The notes below the pieces were generated by a model. It had not been told where the DNA came from, made no database searches, and saw nothing but the letters and a program-made list of their open reading frames with translations. Positions 53,717-62,164 of a stretch of DNA of 64,000 bases are shown here, one piece after another (position 1 is the first letter of the stretch; each line of letters opens with the position of its first letter). The DNA lies in the NCBI RefSeq assembly GCF_034928825.1, contig NZ_JAYFUL010000008.1, forward strand, positions 1 to 64,000, read 5' to 3'. Origin of the DNA: Arcicella aquatica. GTDB taxonomy: Bacteria; Bacteroidota; Bacteroidia; Cytophagales; Spirosomataceae. The position numbers were made by a program, and so were the translations under genes.

Positions 53717-53878
53717 TTAGAGGTTTCTATCGCCTCTTAGAAAACTGAAAACGGCGAGTATTAATGCTACAAAAAATAATATTTTAGCAAAATAAGCTGC
53801 ACTAGAGGCAATTCCGCCAAAACCAAAAATAGCAGCAACTAAAGCAACAACGAGGAATGTGATTGACCAGCGTATCAT
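53717..53878 (-). CDS. DUF1328 / YtjA family small membrane protein
   Basis: A 53-residue frame found by translating the gap on the minus strand. It opens MIRWSITFLVVALVAAIFGF, continues GGIASSAAYFAKILFFVAL and ends FSFLRGDRNL. The W-x-x-x-F-L-V-x-A-L-x-A-A-x-F-G-F-G-G-I-A pattern is the DUF1328 signature. Two membrane helices. Stress-induced in relatives; function unknown. Confidence 0.85.
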   Translation of the reverse strand: MIRWSITFLVVALVAAIFGFGGIASSAAYFAKILFFVALILAVFSFLRGDRNL

Positions 53879-54147
53879 AGTTATAAATGTTTAATGTTGA
53901 AATAAGATTTTCTTTGTTTTCAACTCAAAAAAATTTATACCATGAATAATGACTAGGAATTCATTTTAATTCCTCAAAAAATCAATAAAAAATATAAATT
54001 ATGAGTAAAAAAATACTCATTTGGGGAAGATTGTTCAGTTCTCAGGGTAAATAAGTGTAAAAGATGATTTCCTTCCAAAAGTAAGAATAAATAGTTAATT
54101 TGCAGTGGTTAAAATTAGTAAACTGTAAATTAAATAAATCCAAAAAT

Positions 54148-55071
54148 TTGAAACCATCAATTACAAATCCTACACACCTTTGGGGTATTGATTTAGGAGG
54201 TACAAAAATTGAATGTGCCGTATTAGATAAGGAGAATGACTTAGCCGTAATAGTTAGAAAGCGTATCCCAACTGAGGCCGACAAAGGATATGAACATATT
54301 ATTAGTCAGATTGTTAAGTTGGTATCGTTAGTAATAGATGAAATAGGAGAACAACCCATCCAAATTGGTTTTGCAACACCCGGCGTATTAGACCCCGCAA
54401 CGTTTACGATGAAAAATAGCAATACCGTTTGCATGAACGGGCAGCCTATGCATCAAGATTTAGAAAAAGCGTTAGGAGTACCTGTAAAACTGGCAAATGA
54501 TGCTAACTGCTTTGCTTTGGCTGAAGCATTGATGGGTGCTGGCAAAAAATATCCAAATGCCGAATTAGTTTTCGGCGTAATCATGGGCACGGGTGTCGGA
54601 GGAGGATTGGTCGTACATGGTAAAGTAATTTCGGGGCATCATGGCATTGGCGGTGAGTGGGGACATAACATTATTGAAGAAGGTGGCGAGCCGTGCTATT
54701 GCGGAAAAGCTGGCTGTGTAGAAAAAGTAATTGCAGGACCTGCCCTTGAAAAGTATTATCAAAAAATTAGTGGGACAGCCTTAGGATTGAAAGAAATATT
54801 AGCACGCTATTTAGCTAATAGCGATGCTTTTGCGACAGCTACGATTGATAGGCTTCTAGAGTTTTATGGCAAAGGCATTTCTACTTTAATCAATGTACTT
54901 GACCCCGATTTAATTATTATTGGCGGTGGCGTAGGCAATATAGATTTGCTCTATACGGAAGGCTATGAAAGAATAAAAAAGTATATTTTTAATAATAAAA
55001 AAATATCAACACCTATCGTAAAACCAATATTGGGTGATAGTGCTGGGGTTTTTGGTGCAGCACTTCTATAA
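54148..55071 (+). CDS. ROK family sugar kinase (glucokinase-like)
   Basis: A 307-residue kinase. The start is ambiguous: TTG at 54148 gives MKPSITNPTHLWGIDLGGTK, a typical length; the open frame reaches back to a TTG at 54100, which overlaps a possible TTAATTTG promoter box. Blocks: GIDLGGTKIECAVL (phosphate loop), IGFATPGVLDP, LANDANCFALAEALMGAG, and the zinc motif CYCGKAGCVE preceded by GHHGIGGEWGHN. The C-terminal IIGGGVGNID contacts ATP. It phosphorylates glucose or a related sugar. Monocistronic. Confidence 0.9.
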   Translation: MKPSITNPTHLWGIDLGGTKIECAVLDKENDLAVIVRKRIPTEADKGYEHIISQIVKLVSLVIDEIGEQPIQIGFATPGVLDPATFTMKNSNTVCMNGQPMHQDLEKALGVPVKLANDANCFALAEALMGAGKKYPNAELVFGVIMGTGVGGGLVVHGKVISGHHGIGGEWGHNIIEEGGEPCYCGKAGCVEKVIAGPALEKYYQKISGTALGLKEILARYLANSDAFATATIDRLLEFYGKGISTLINVLDPDLIIIGGGVGNIDLLYTEGYERIKKYIFNNKKISTPIVKPILGDSAGVFGAALL

Positions 55072-55090
55072 AGTAGCTATAAATGATAAC

Positions 55091-55134
55091 AAAAGGTATT
55101 TTGAACATTTGATTCATGTTCAAAATACCTTTTT
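55091..55134. terminator. Bidirectional terminator between ROK kinase and Lrp genes
   Basis: An 18-bp perfect stem (AAAAGGTATTTTGAACAT at 55091-55108 with its complement at 55117-55134) with a seven-base loop and T runs. It serves both convergent genes. Confidence 0.85.
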
Positions 55135-55148
55135 TGCTTTTTCATCAA

Positions 55149-55607
55149 TCAAATTGGCAAAACAGTTGTATTCTTAACTTCCGACATGACAAACGAGCTA
55201 CTAATATGCGCTACACTTTGAAGGGCTGATAACTTCTTTTGATAAAATTCATTATAAGCCTCCATATCTCGCGCTATGATTTTCACTAAATAATCATAGC
55301 TTCCCGATACCACACTACATTCTATCACCTGAGGGAACTCTTTGATAGCTTCTTCAAATTCTTCGAAATGATTTTTCTGTTGCTTATCTAATGTAATACT
55401 ACAATACACCACGAGTGGATTACCCAGTTTTTTCTTATTCAGAATGGTGACATATTTCTCAATAATCTCTTCCTGTTCCAATCTTTTGATACGGTCGTGG
55501 GTGGGAGTCATGGAAAGATTAATCTGCTTAGAGATTTCTTTGATTGTGAGTTGGGCATTCTCCTGTAACAATTGAAGAATCCGCAAATCTGTTGCATCTA
55601 AAGTCAT
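55149..55607 (-). CDS. Lrp/AsnC family transcriptional regulator
   Basis: A 152-residue regulator. The N-terminal winged HTH (LRILQLLQENAQLTIKEISKQINLS, then TPTHDRIKRLEQE) is followed by the RAM ligand-binding domain (VIECSVVSGSYDYLVKIIARDME). It is divergent from alanine dehydrogenase, an arrangement known for Lrp-type AldR/PutR regulators that respond to amino acids and control the adjacent dehydrogenase. Confidence 0.94.
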   Translation of the reverse strand: MTLDATDLRILQLLQENAQLTIKEISKQINLSMTPTHDRIKRLEQEEIIEKYVTILNKKKLGNPLVVYCSITLDKQQKNHFEEFEEAIKEFPQVIECSVVSGSYDYLVKIIARDMEAYNEFYQKKLSALQSVAHISSSFVMSEVKNTTVLPI

Positions 55608-55732
55608 AAAGAAAAATTTACTTTACAGAATAGTAATATTCACATAATACAGGAATTTTTCCCTTTAATAGTATAAATATACATGGTTTTTCCTTATTTA
55701 TCTCGAAAATATAAAACTATTTTCTGTTTCAC

Positions 55733-55740
55733 TAACTTTG
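55733..55740 (+). promoter_or_regulatory. Putative -7 box for ald
   Basis: TAACTTTG fits TAnnTTTG, 90 bases before the ald ATG, in the divergent gap. Confidence 0.5.
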
Positions 55741-55772
55741 TACATCTTCATTTACAAACCCTATCTGTGGAT

Positions 55773-55802
55773 CTGTTATTGAATAAAGTTTTTCAATAAC
55801 AG
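55773..55802 (+). promoter_or_regulatory. Perfect 11-bp hairpin in the ald leader
   Basis: CTGTTATTGAA at 55773-55783 and TTCAATAACAG at 55792-55802 flank an eight-base loop in the region expected to be the 5' leader, 28 bases before the ATG. It could be an operator for the divergent Lrp regulator or an RNA element; which is undecided. Confidence 0.5.
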
Positions 55803-55830
55803 GAAAGCAGGTATTAAACCCCAACAAGCC

Positions 55831-56943
55831 ATGATTATCGGTGTACCCAAAGAAATTAAGAATAACGAAAACCGTGTAGCACTAACTCCTGCGGGCGTAG
55901 CAGAATTTAAGAAAAATGGACATACTGTTTATATACAAACCCAAGCTGGTACGGGCAGTGGCTTTTCGGATGAAGAATATGTAAAAGCAGGCGCTAGCAT
56001 TTTGGGCACTATCGAAGAAGTATATGCTATTGCAGAGATGATTTGCAAAGTAAAAGAGCCAATCGCTTCTGAATATTCTTTGATTAAAGAAAACCAATTG
56101 TTATTTACTTATTTCCACTTTGCTTCTTCAGAACCGTTGACTCATGCCATGATTGAACGCAAAGCAATTTGTTTGGCTTATGAAACAGTAGAAAAAACAG
56201 ATCGTTCTTTACCTTTATTAGTACCGATGTCGGAAGTAGCAGGTAGAATGGCTATTCAAGAGGGAGCAAAATACTTAGAAAAACCTATGGGTGGAAGAGG
56301 TATCTTATTAGGTGGTGTTGCAGGTGTTAAGCCAGCTAATGTATTGGTGTTAGGTGGTGGAATTGTAGGAACACAGGCTGCAAAAATGGCAGCAGGTTTG
56401 GGTGCAAACGTTACGATTATGGATATTAGCTTGCCTCGTTTACGTTATTTAGAAGATGTAATGCCTGCCAATGTAGATACTGTGATGTCTAATGAATATA
56501 ACATTCGTGAAGCTATTAAATTATCTGACTTGATTATTGGTGCGGTATTGATTCCGGGGGCTAAAGCACCTCATTTGATTACCCGTGAAATGTTGAAAGA
56601 AATGCGTCAAGGTACAGTGTTAGTAGACGTAGCCGTTGACCAAGGTGGTTGTATTGAAACTTGTCACCCTACTACACATGAAAACCCTACTTTTGAAATC
56701 GATGGCGTAGTGCATTACTGTGTGGCTAATATGCCGGGTGCAGTACCTTATACTTCAACGTTGGCATTAACCAATGCTACTTTACCTTATGCCATTCAAT
56801 TAGCAAATAAAGGTTGGAAGAAAGCTTGTGCTGATAATGAAGAATTGAAAAAAGGATTGAATGTAGTAGCTGGTAAAATCGTTTATAAAGGCGTATCAGA
56901 TGCTTGGGGCTTAGCACTTTCACCTCTTGAAAGCGTTTTATAA
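55831..56943 (+). CDS. ald: Alanine dehydrogenase
   Basis: A 370-residue NAD-dependent enzyme interconverting L-alanine and pyruvate plus ammonia. K75 in CKVKEP and H96 in FTYFHFASS are the conserved catalytic residues, at the family positions. The NAD fold has VLVLGGGIVGTQAAKMAAG. The VDVAVDQGGCIETCHPTTHENP stretch is the family signature. Full length for Ald (about 370). Divergent from an Lrp-family regulator. Confidence 0.97.
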   Translation: MIIGVPKEIKNNENRVALTPAGVAEFKKNGHTVYIQTQAGTGSGFSDEEYVKAGASILGTIEEVYAIAEMICKVKEPIASEYSLIKENQLLFTYFHFASSEPLTHAMIERKAICLAYETVEKTDRSLPLLVPMSEVAGRMAIQEGAKYLEKPMGGRGILLGGVAGVKPANVLVLGGGIVGTQAAKMAAGLGANVTIMDISLPRLRYLEDVMPANVDTVMSNEYNIREAIKLSDLIIGAVLIPGAKAPHLITREMLKEMRQGTVLVDVAVDQGGCIETCHPTTHENPTFEIDGVVHYCVANMPGAVPYTSTLALTNATLPYAIQLANKGWKKACADNEELKKGLNVVAGKIVYKGVSDAWGLALSPLESVL

Positions 56944-56955
56944 TTTATAGATTAA

Positions 56956-57193
56956 ACATTGGTCATTCTGAATCTTCTCTTAAAATATTGATTTTTAGAA
57001 GATTACATAAGTTTTACGATTTATACTCGTCCTTACTTTTTGCCTTGATGCAAAAAGTAACAAAAAAATCAAGAATTCCTAAACTCGCTTCGCTCAAACA
57101 GTAGGAATTCATTAACCATCAATCATAGAAAAGCGGTCGAAATTAGTTTTTCGACCGCTTTTTTGTGATTCTTAAATTAGGGATGACTCATGT
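56956..57193. mobile_element. 238-bp non-coding element, copy B (inverted relative to copy A)
   Basis: The right end is an exact complement of ACATGAGTCATCCC (57180-57193) and the left end a degenerate copy of it (near 56957). Inside are a hairpin with core GCGGTCGAAA (57122-57169) and the gaattcctaaactcgcttcg stretch that matches 2277-2340 in inverse orientation. It follows ald and precedes the beta-helix lipoprotein gene (minus), so it may terminate both. Confidence 0.5.
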
Positions 57194-57208
57194 TTTTAAC
57201 TCTATTCA

Positions 57209-59224
57209 CTAATAAGTTACCGTAGTTACTTTACTAGAAACTGTAAATGTTCCTTTTTGTGTACCGCCTGTATAGTTACCTCCTGAATAATAGCCTCCTG
57301 TATTTGTGCCATTGGCATAAGAACCGCCTGTAAGTACTTTATACGTAGCATTCGTAGCAAGACTAGGCGATGAAAATACAAAATATCCTGCTGCACGAGC
57401 AGGTGCGTAAGTAACCAAATTATTACCAGAGGCATCTTGAACGGTAAATAAAGTACCAGAAGCTTGTACACTATTCAACTTAACAAATACTGTATTCTGT
57501 GCTGAGGTAGTGCTGGTAGCCTGAGCCATCCTACTAGCACTTGGCCCTGATGCAATCAGTAAACCGCCAGAAATATTGAACGTTCCATTATAGTCTATCG
57601 CTACTTCTGGTTGCGATGGTGGACCTTGAGCCACTACGGTTCCTCCTGTCATGCTGATACTTCCATTACTATCCAAGGGGTCCCCTCCTGTTGAACTTAC
57701 CGTTACTACCCCACCTGTAAATGTCATCAAACTACCATCATTAGATTCTCCGCCATTCCCATTGGTTGAATTAAAACAATCGTCGGATGATAATACATTG
57801 ATAGTACCATTGTTTACCGTAATCTTCGGTGCTTCAATTCCTTCCGTTGATTTTGTAATAGATATATCACCTTTATTAAAGGTTATCGAAGCATCCGACT
57901 TGATACCATCATCCGCTGCCGAAATAGTAATAGTTCCATCATTGATGACCAAAGCCCCATCACTTTTAATGCCTTTTGCCTCACTATCTTGGTTATTACT
58001 AGTAAAGGCCGCCCCAGTAGTAGTGATATTGATTGTACCACCATTAATCATCGAAGTGCCATCAACGGTGATTCCTTTTCCTGCCGTTCCAGTGCTATTG
58101 ATTGTAACTGTTCCTTGTTGCATGACAAAATTACCATCACAATTAATTCCTGCTGCCGAAGCTATATCTGAATCACTGGTATCATAAAAGGCATTTCCTG
58201 AGGTAGTGATACTAGTATTAACATTGGTAAGCGTTAAATTTCCCGTTGTTTTAAAACCCTTTGATGCTCTACCTGATACTTTCAGGGTAATAGCACTGCT
58301 ATTATTTACTGTCGTATATCCTTCGCTTTTTATCGCATTGCCTTTCTCTCCTGTGGTTGTTACATTTATCGTTCCGCCTGTGATAGATACATAAGGAGTG
58401 ATACTTGTATCTGTTCCATCATAAGATGCTGTAATTCCATCGTCAACACTGGTTACAATAATATTTCCTCCTGATAGCGCGACATAGCCTTCTTCACAAT
58501 CAATTCCATCTCCAGATGAGGTTATTGATAATGTTCCACCTTCCATTTTGAAATAATCATTGGCATGTATGCCATCTGAAACGGCTTGTGTAACAGTGAT
58601 TGTCCCTTCTTTAATAGCAATATAATCGTCGCTACAAATACCATGTTTGTAATTCGCAATCACAGTCAAAGCACCAGTACCTGCAAAATTCAATTGTCCT
58701 TCGCTAAAGAACGCTCCTTTTTGGTCTTCTGTGTTAGTAGCATAAGCAGTACCATCTACCAAACGGTTATTGGTTCCGCTTAGTAAATTAACAGATACTT
58801 TCTTCCCCGACTGAATATTAATAGCAGGTCCGCTAGAATGAATAATACTAACGCCATTCATGATAAGATTAAATTTATAATCACTGTAAAGCTTTAAACT
58901 ACCCTCTGTCGTCGAGCCTGAAAGTACATAGTTTACCTCGGTAGTAGTGGTGGTAGATGTTACCACTACATTTCCATTCGTCACGCTTACTTTTACGCCT
59001 GAACTTTCAAATGGATTTGTAACGGTTGCAGTAGTGCCAGAATACTTGATTACCACGGCATTGGCAAAAGTAGTATCCTTAGTTTTGGTATCAAAGTCTC
59101 CATCAATTACAACTGGAGTGATAATGACTTCTTCCTCAGAAGCTGTCTTACAAGATAAGATGCTAGTTACAAATCCGATTGTACTAAGCACTAATAGTAG
59201 ATAGATTAATTTGTATTTGGTCAT
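57209..59224 (-). CDS. Large carbohydrate-binding (Cthe_2159-like) beta-helix lipoprotein
   Basis: A 671-residue lipoprotein with a lipobox ending SILSC (Cys25). The remainder is a repetitive parallel beta-helix made of about twenty units of the type GGTINITTTG, ADDGIKSDASITFN, and DGIHANDYFKMEGG. This matches the PF14262 carbohydrate-binding family (Cthe_2159), which binds polygalacturonate and calcium in Clostridium. Asp/Asn at turn positions (DDGI, DGID) fits calcium binding. Polysaccharide adhesion or degradation support is the likely role. No enzyme catalytic motif is seen. Confidence 0.82.
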   Translation of the reverse strand: MTKYKLIYLLLVLSTIGFVTSILSCKTASEEEVIITPVVIDGDFDTKTKDTTFANAVVIKYSGTTATVTNPFESSGVKVSVTNGNVVVTSTTTTTEVNYVLSGSTTEGSLKLYSDYKFNLIMNGVSIIHSSGPAINIQSGKKVSVNLLSGTNNRLVDGTAYATNTEDQKGAFFSEGQLNFAGTGALTVIANYKHGICSDDYIAIKEGTITVTQAVSDGIHANDYFKMEGGTLSITSSGDGIDCEEGYVALSGGNIIVTSVDDGITASYDGTDTSITPYVSITGGTINVTTTGEKGNAIKSEGYTTVNNSSAITLKVSGRASKGFKTTGNLTLTNVNTSITTSGNAFYDTSDSDIASAAGINCDGNFVMQQGTVTINSTGTAGKGITVDGTSMINGGTINITTTGAAFTSNNQDSEAKGIKSDGALVINDGTITISAADDGIKSDASITFNKGDISITKSTEGIEAPKITVNNGTINVLSSDDCFNSTNGNGGESNDGSLMTFTGGVVTVSSTGGDPLDSNGSISMTGGTVVAQGPPSQPEVAIDYNGTFNISGGLLIASGPSASRMAQATSTTSAQNTVFVKLNSVQASGTLFTVQDASGNNLVTYAPARAAGYFVFSSPSLATNATYKVLTGGSYANGTNTGGYYSGGNYTGGTQKGTFTVSSKVTTVTY

Positions 59225-59564
59225 AATTAATGATTGTTATATTGGTGTTTTAATGGACGTACCATCCAAAATCATTTATCATTATGACCAGTAAAAGAAA
59301 AAAAGCGTTGCAGGAAGCTTTAAAGTAAGTAGATATTAGGTGCGTTTTAACATATTTTATGAAATCGTAATTAATTTAAAGGAGTCTAAAGAAGATTGGA
59401 CAAATTTGCCGTTTTGCTGTTGTTGGTGTTTTTTCACCAACAACTTGTGCGAAAGCAACGCACCAAGTAATTAAACGATGCCTCTCCATTTGGAAGGTAA
59501 AGAAGTAGGTATTTTTATGTGAAAATTTAAAACTCAACACTCCAAACTCTCAATTCCAAACTCC
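59225..59564. other. Gene-free stretch with one perfect hairpin
   Basis: A 340-base gap between two minus-strand genes. It contains a 10-bp perfect hairpin, GTTGTTGGTG at 59419-59428 and its complement at 59435-59444, without a strong U tract. Word-like actccaaactctcaattcca text ends it at 59530-59570. No gene is credible. Confidence 0.5.
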
Positions 59565-60695
59565 CTAAAACGCCTCCGCAATAAAGAAATACAAGTTTTG
59601 CTGACCATTTCCGAAACCGTAATCTACCCTAACATTTACATTTTCTTTACGGTTTATTTTAAAGCGTAGCCCAGCACCATAACTTGGCAGAATGTTGGTC
59701 ATATTCATGTCTCCGATTTTGTTATTTACCCAACCCAAACCGCCAAAACCTACTAATCCCCAACGCTTCAAGGCTTGCCAACGATACTCTGTCTGAAATG
59801 CTAATAAATCTTTATCCCTGCGTGAGCCAACATAGTATCCTCGCATAATCATATCTCCACCCAACAAACCTAATTCATGAAAAGGTACATTGCCATTCGT
59901 TAAAAAAGCAAAAGCTTGGAAAGCAAGCACATCTTTACGTTGGGCAAACGGCATCAAAAACTTTCTGGCATCTAGTTGCCAACGATGGAATGACTGCGTA
60001 CTGCCTGTCCAATGTTCATGGGCTGAATATTCTAGTTGTAAAAAAGACCCATGTGATGTAGTCAACACGTTATCTCGATTATCAAACTGTACTGAGACAT
60101 TTAAACCAGAAACAGTAGACCCCTTGCGACCGACGACATCATTTCCATTCTCTAATATTCCATTGCTTTTACCTTGCACATTATACATTTTGAAGTATCG
60201 CCAGCCTAATCCTGCAAAAGTATGATTAGCAATTTTGCGGTAGGTTAAATTATCAAACCTGATTAAATCAAAAGTGATAGCCTCTTCGTTCTCTGGCTTT
60301 GCCTCTGCTCCTACGCCATAAAAAAGCACTGGAAAGCGACTAAAACCATAATAACCAACGATGTAATATTTTTCCTTGTTCGTAAAAATCTGATAATTAT
60401 GTTCAAACATTATCTGACTGTTCAAGGAATATTGTAAGAAAATAGCAGTATTAGAAACCCTAGTGAGCGAATCGCCCTCTCCTCCGCCATTAAAAAAGCG
60501 TTTTACTCCTCCGCCAAGTACCCAACTGGTTTCAGGCATATAAAAAACAAAAGGAGAAACAAGGTATTTGTGACCTGTAAAGAATTTTACGATTTTGGAT
60601 TGTGAAATTTTAGATAGGGATGTAGAATCAGTTTCAGCAGCTTTGCTCTGAAAAAAAGATAATAGGAAGAAGTAACAGAGTAGTTGTTTTTTCAT
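59565..60695 (-). CDS. BamA/TamA-like outer-membrane surface antigen protein (barrel only)
   Basis: A 376-residue exported protein. Signal peptide ends near 20 (SKAAE). The body matches the C-terminal 16-strand barrel of PF01103: VSPFVFYMPETSWVLGGGVK, LQYSLNSQIMFEHNYQIF, VSVQFDNRDNVLTTSHGSFLQLEY and the closing INRKENVNVRVDYGFGNGQQNLYFFIAEAF with C-terminal Phe. No POTRA domains, so it is not a full assembly factor. It follows the TolC gene by 43 bases and completes the operon. Confidence 0.85.
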   Translation of the reverse strand: MKKQLLCYFFLLSFFQSKAAETDSTSLSKISQSKIVKFFTGHKYLVSPFVFYMPETSWVLGGGVKRFFNGGGEGDSLTRVSNTAIFLQYSLNSQIMFEHNYQIFTNKEKYYIVGYYGFSRFPVLFYGVGAEAKPENEEAITFDLIRFDNLTYRKIANHTFAGLGWRYFKMYNVQGKSNGILENGNDVVGRKGSTVSGLNVSVQFDNRDNVLTTSHGSFLQLEYSAHEHWTGSTQSFHRWQLDARKFLMPFAQRKDVLAFQAFAFLTNGNVPFHELGLLGGDMIMRGYYVGSRRDKDLLAFQTEYRWQALKRWGLVGFGGLGWVNNKIGDMNMTNILPSYGAGLRFKINRKENVNVRVDYGFGNGQQNLYFFIAEAF

Positions 60696-60738
60696 TGAGT
60701 TTGAGGCTGACTATTCATAGTAGTCAGCCTCATATTTT

Positions 60739-62085
60739 TTACCAAAACTTAATGCCCGTCAAACGATTAAGTTCTAATTGGGCAATGGCCATTTGGTACT
60801 GATATTGTAATTGTGTTAACTGAGTTTCTCTTAAAGCTGTTTGCGAAGCCTCTATTTCCACATTGGTAATTACGCCATTTTTAAAACGTGCGTTTGCTAA
60901 TTTCAAGGCATATTGTGCTTGAAAAACATTACGTTCTGATAAATCTAGTTTGTTTTTAGCAGCGTTGTAATCATTCTGAGCGGCTTCTAAATCTCTCTTT
61001 AAGTTTTGATTCGTTACTTCTGCAGTATATTTCAACATCTCGCGGTTTAGTCTAGCTACTTCGGTCTGATGAGCCGTTTTGTTACCAGAATATACAGGAA
61101 TAGTAAGCTTTAATCCTACTGTACTACCAAACTTAAAGTCTTCAGAAATGGGAGGAACTTCGCCGTTAATTCTAGGCAAATATCCATTTTTAAGCCCTAA
61201 CGAAGCATTCGCTGCAATATAAGGGGCAGAACCCATTTTTGCAATTTTCACTTCCCGCTCAGCAATCAAATCTCTATCCTTCAAGGTTTTCAAATCTGTA
61301 TTACTAGTCTGTGCTTGATTCAATGCCTCCTCTACACTCAAGGCAGTAAGTCCTAAATTAAAATCAGCATTCGGCGAAATAGTCCCATGTGCATCTTTAC
61401 CAATTAACGAAGAAAGGTAAATATATTGACGTTCTAATTGGCTTTGTAAGTCTGATAATCTAGTCTCAGCATTTTTATATCTTACCTGAATCGACACTTG
61501 GTCATAATCTAATGCATCACCTTGCTTTAGGCGGTCGCTGATAATTTTCCCGTTATCAGCGACCAGTTTCAATTGCTCTTTTTGTACTTCTATGGCTTTC
61601 TGGGTATATACAATGCCATAATACAAATTAGCTACTTGATAAGCGTATATATTTTTCAATCCTTCAACACCAGTTCTAGAAAGTTCTGTTTCTAATTTTG
61701 ACTTTTCGATATTGATATTTTGCTTGCCCCAATCGTACAACACATAGTTAGCACCAATGTTAGCGTTGTAATTCATGTTGGGTTGAAACTGCAAATTGGT
61801 CGTAGTTGATCCAAAAGCAAACGAAGCTTTAGCAACAGGGTCGATTCTGACTACCCCAATTTCAGACTGAATCTGAGGTTTCAAAGCTGACTCTTGTATT
61901 TTAGTACGATAATCACCAATGGTAATCATTTGCTGTTGCTCCTTAATTTTAGGAGCGTACTCAATGGCAGCACGTACCAACTGTTTAAGCGACTCATCGG
62001 TTTTATCTTGAGCTAATACTTCTTGCCCAACGAAGAGGTCGGCAAGTAATAAAAGCGAAATAATATAATTATATTTTATTTTCAT
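60739..62085 (-). CDS. TolC family outer-membrane efflux protein
   Basis: A 448-residue exported protein. Signal peptide ends VLAQD (about residue 25). The two halves of the OEP fold are visible, each with long helices (LNQAQTSNTDLKTLKDR and LEAAQNDYNAAKNKLDLSERNVFQAQYALKLANARFKNGV), typical of the alpha-barrel. It forms the outer-membrane duct for the EmrA-EmrB-type pump whose genes are immediately upstream. Confidence 0.93.
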   Translation of the reverse strand: MKIKYNYIISLLLLADLFVGQEVLAQDKTDESLKQLVRAAIEYAPKIKEQQQMITIGDYRTKIQESALKPQIQSEIGVVRIDPVAKASFAFGSTTTNLQFQPNMNYNANIGANYVLYDWGKQNINIEKSKLETELSRTGVEGLKNIYAYQVANLYYGIVYTQKAIEVQKEQLKLVADNGKIISDRLKQGDALDYDQVSIQVRYKNAETRLSDLQSQLERQYIYLSSLIGKDAHGTISPNADFNLGLTALSVEEALNQAQTSNTDLKTLKDRDLIAEREVKIAKMGSAPYIAANASLGLKNGYLPRINGEVPPISEDFKFGSTVGLKLTIPVYSGNKTAHQTEVARLNREMLKYTAEVTNQNLKRDLEAAQNDYNAAKNKLDLSERNVFQAQYALKLANARFKNGVITNVEIEASQTALRETQLTQLQYQYQMAIAQLELNRLTGIKFW

Positions 62086-62164
62086 TGTTTCAAAAATTAA
62101 TCAAGTTCATGATAGAAAAATTTAAGGAAAATACTCCTCACTCCGCAATCCAAACTCCTCACTC

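Noticed and set aside
57651..58187. 178-residue plus-strand frame antisense to the beta-helix lipoprotein
   Set aside because: It is a shadow produced by the repetitive codons of the real gene on the other strand; its composition is Val/Pro/Leu-rich with no domain.
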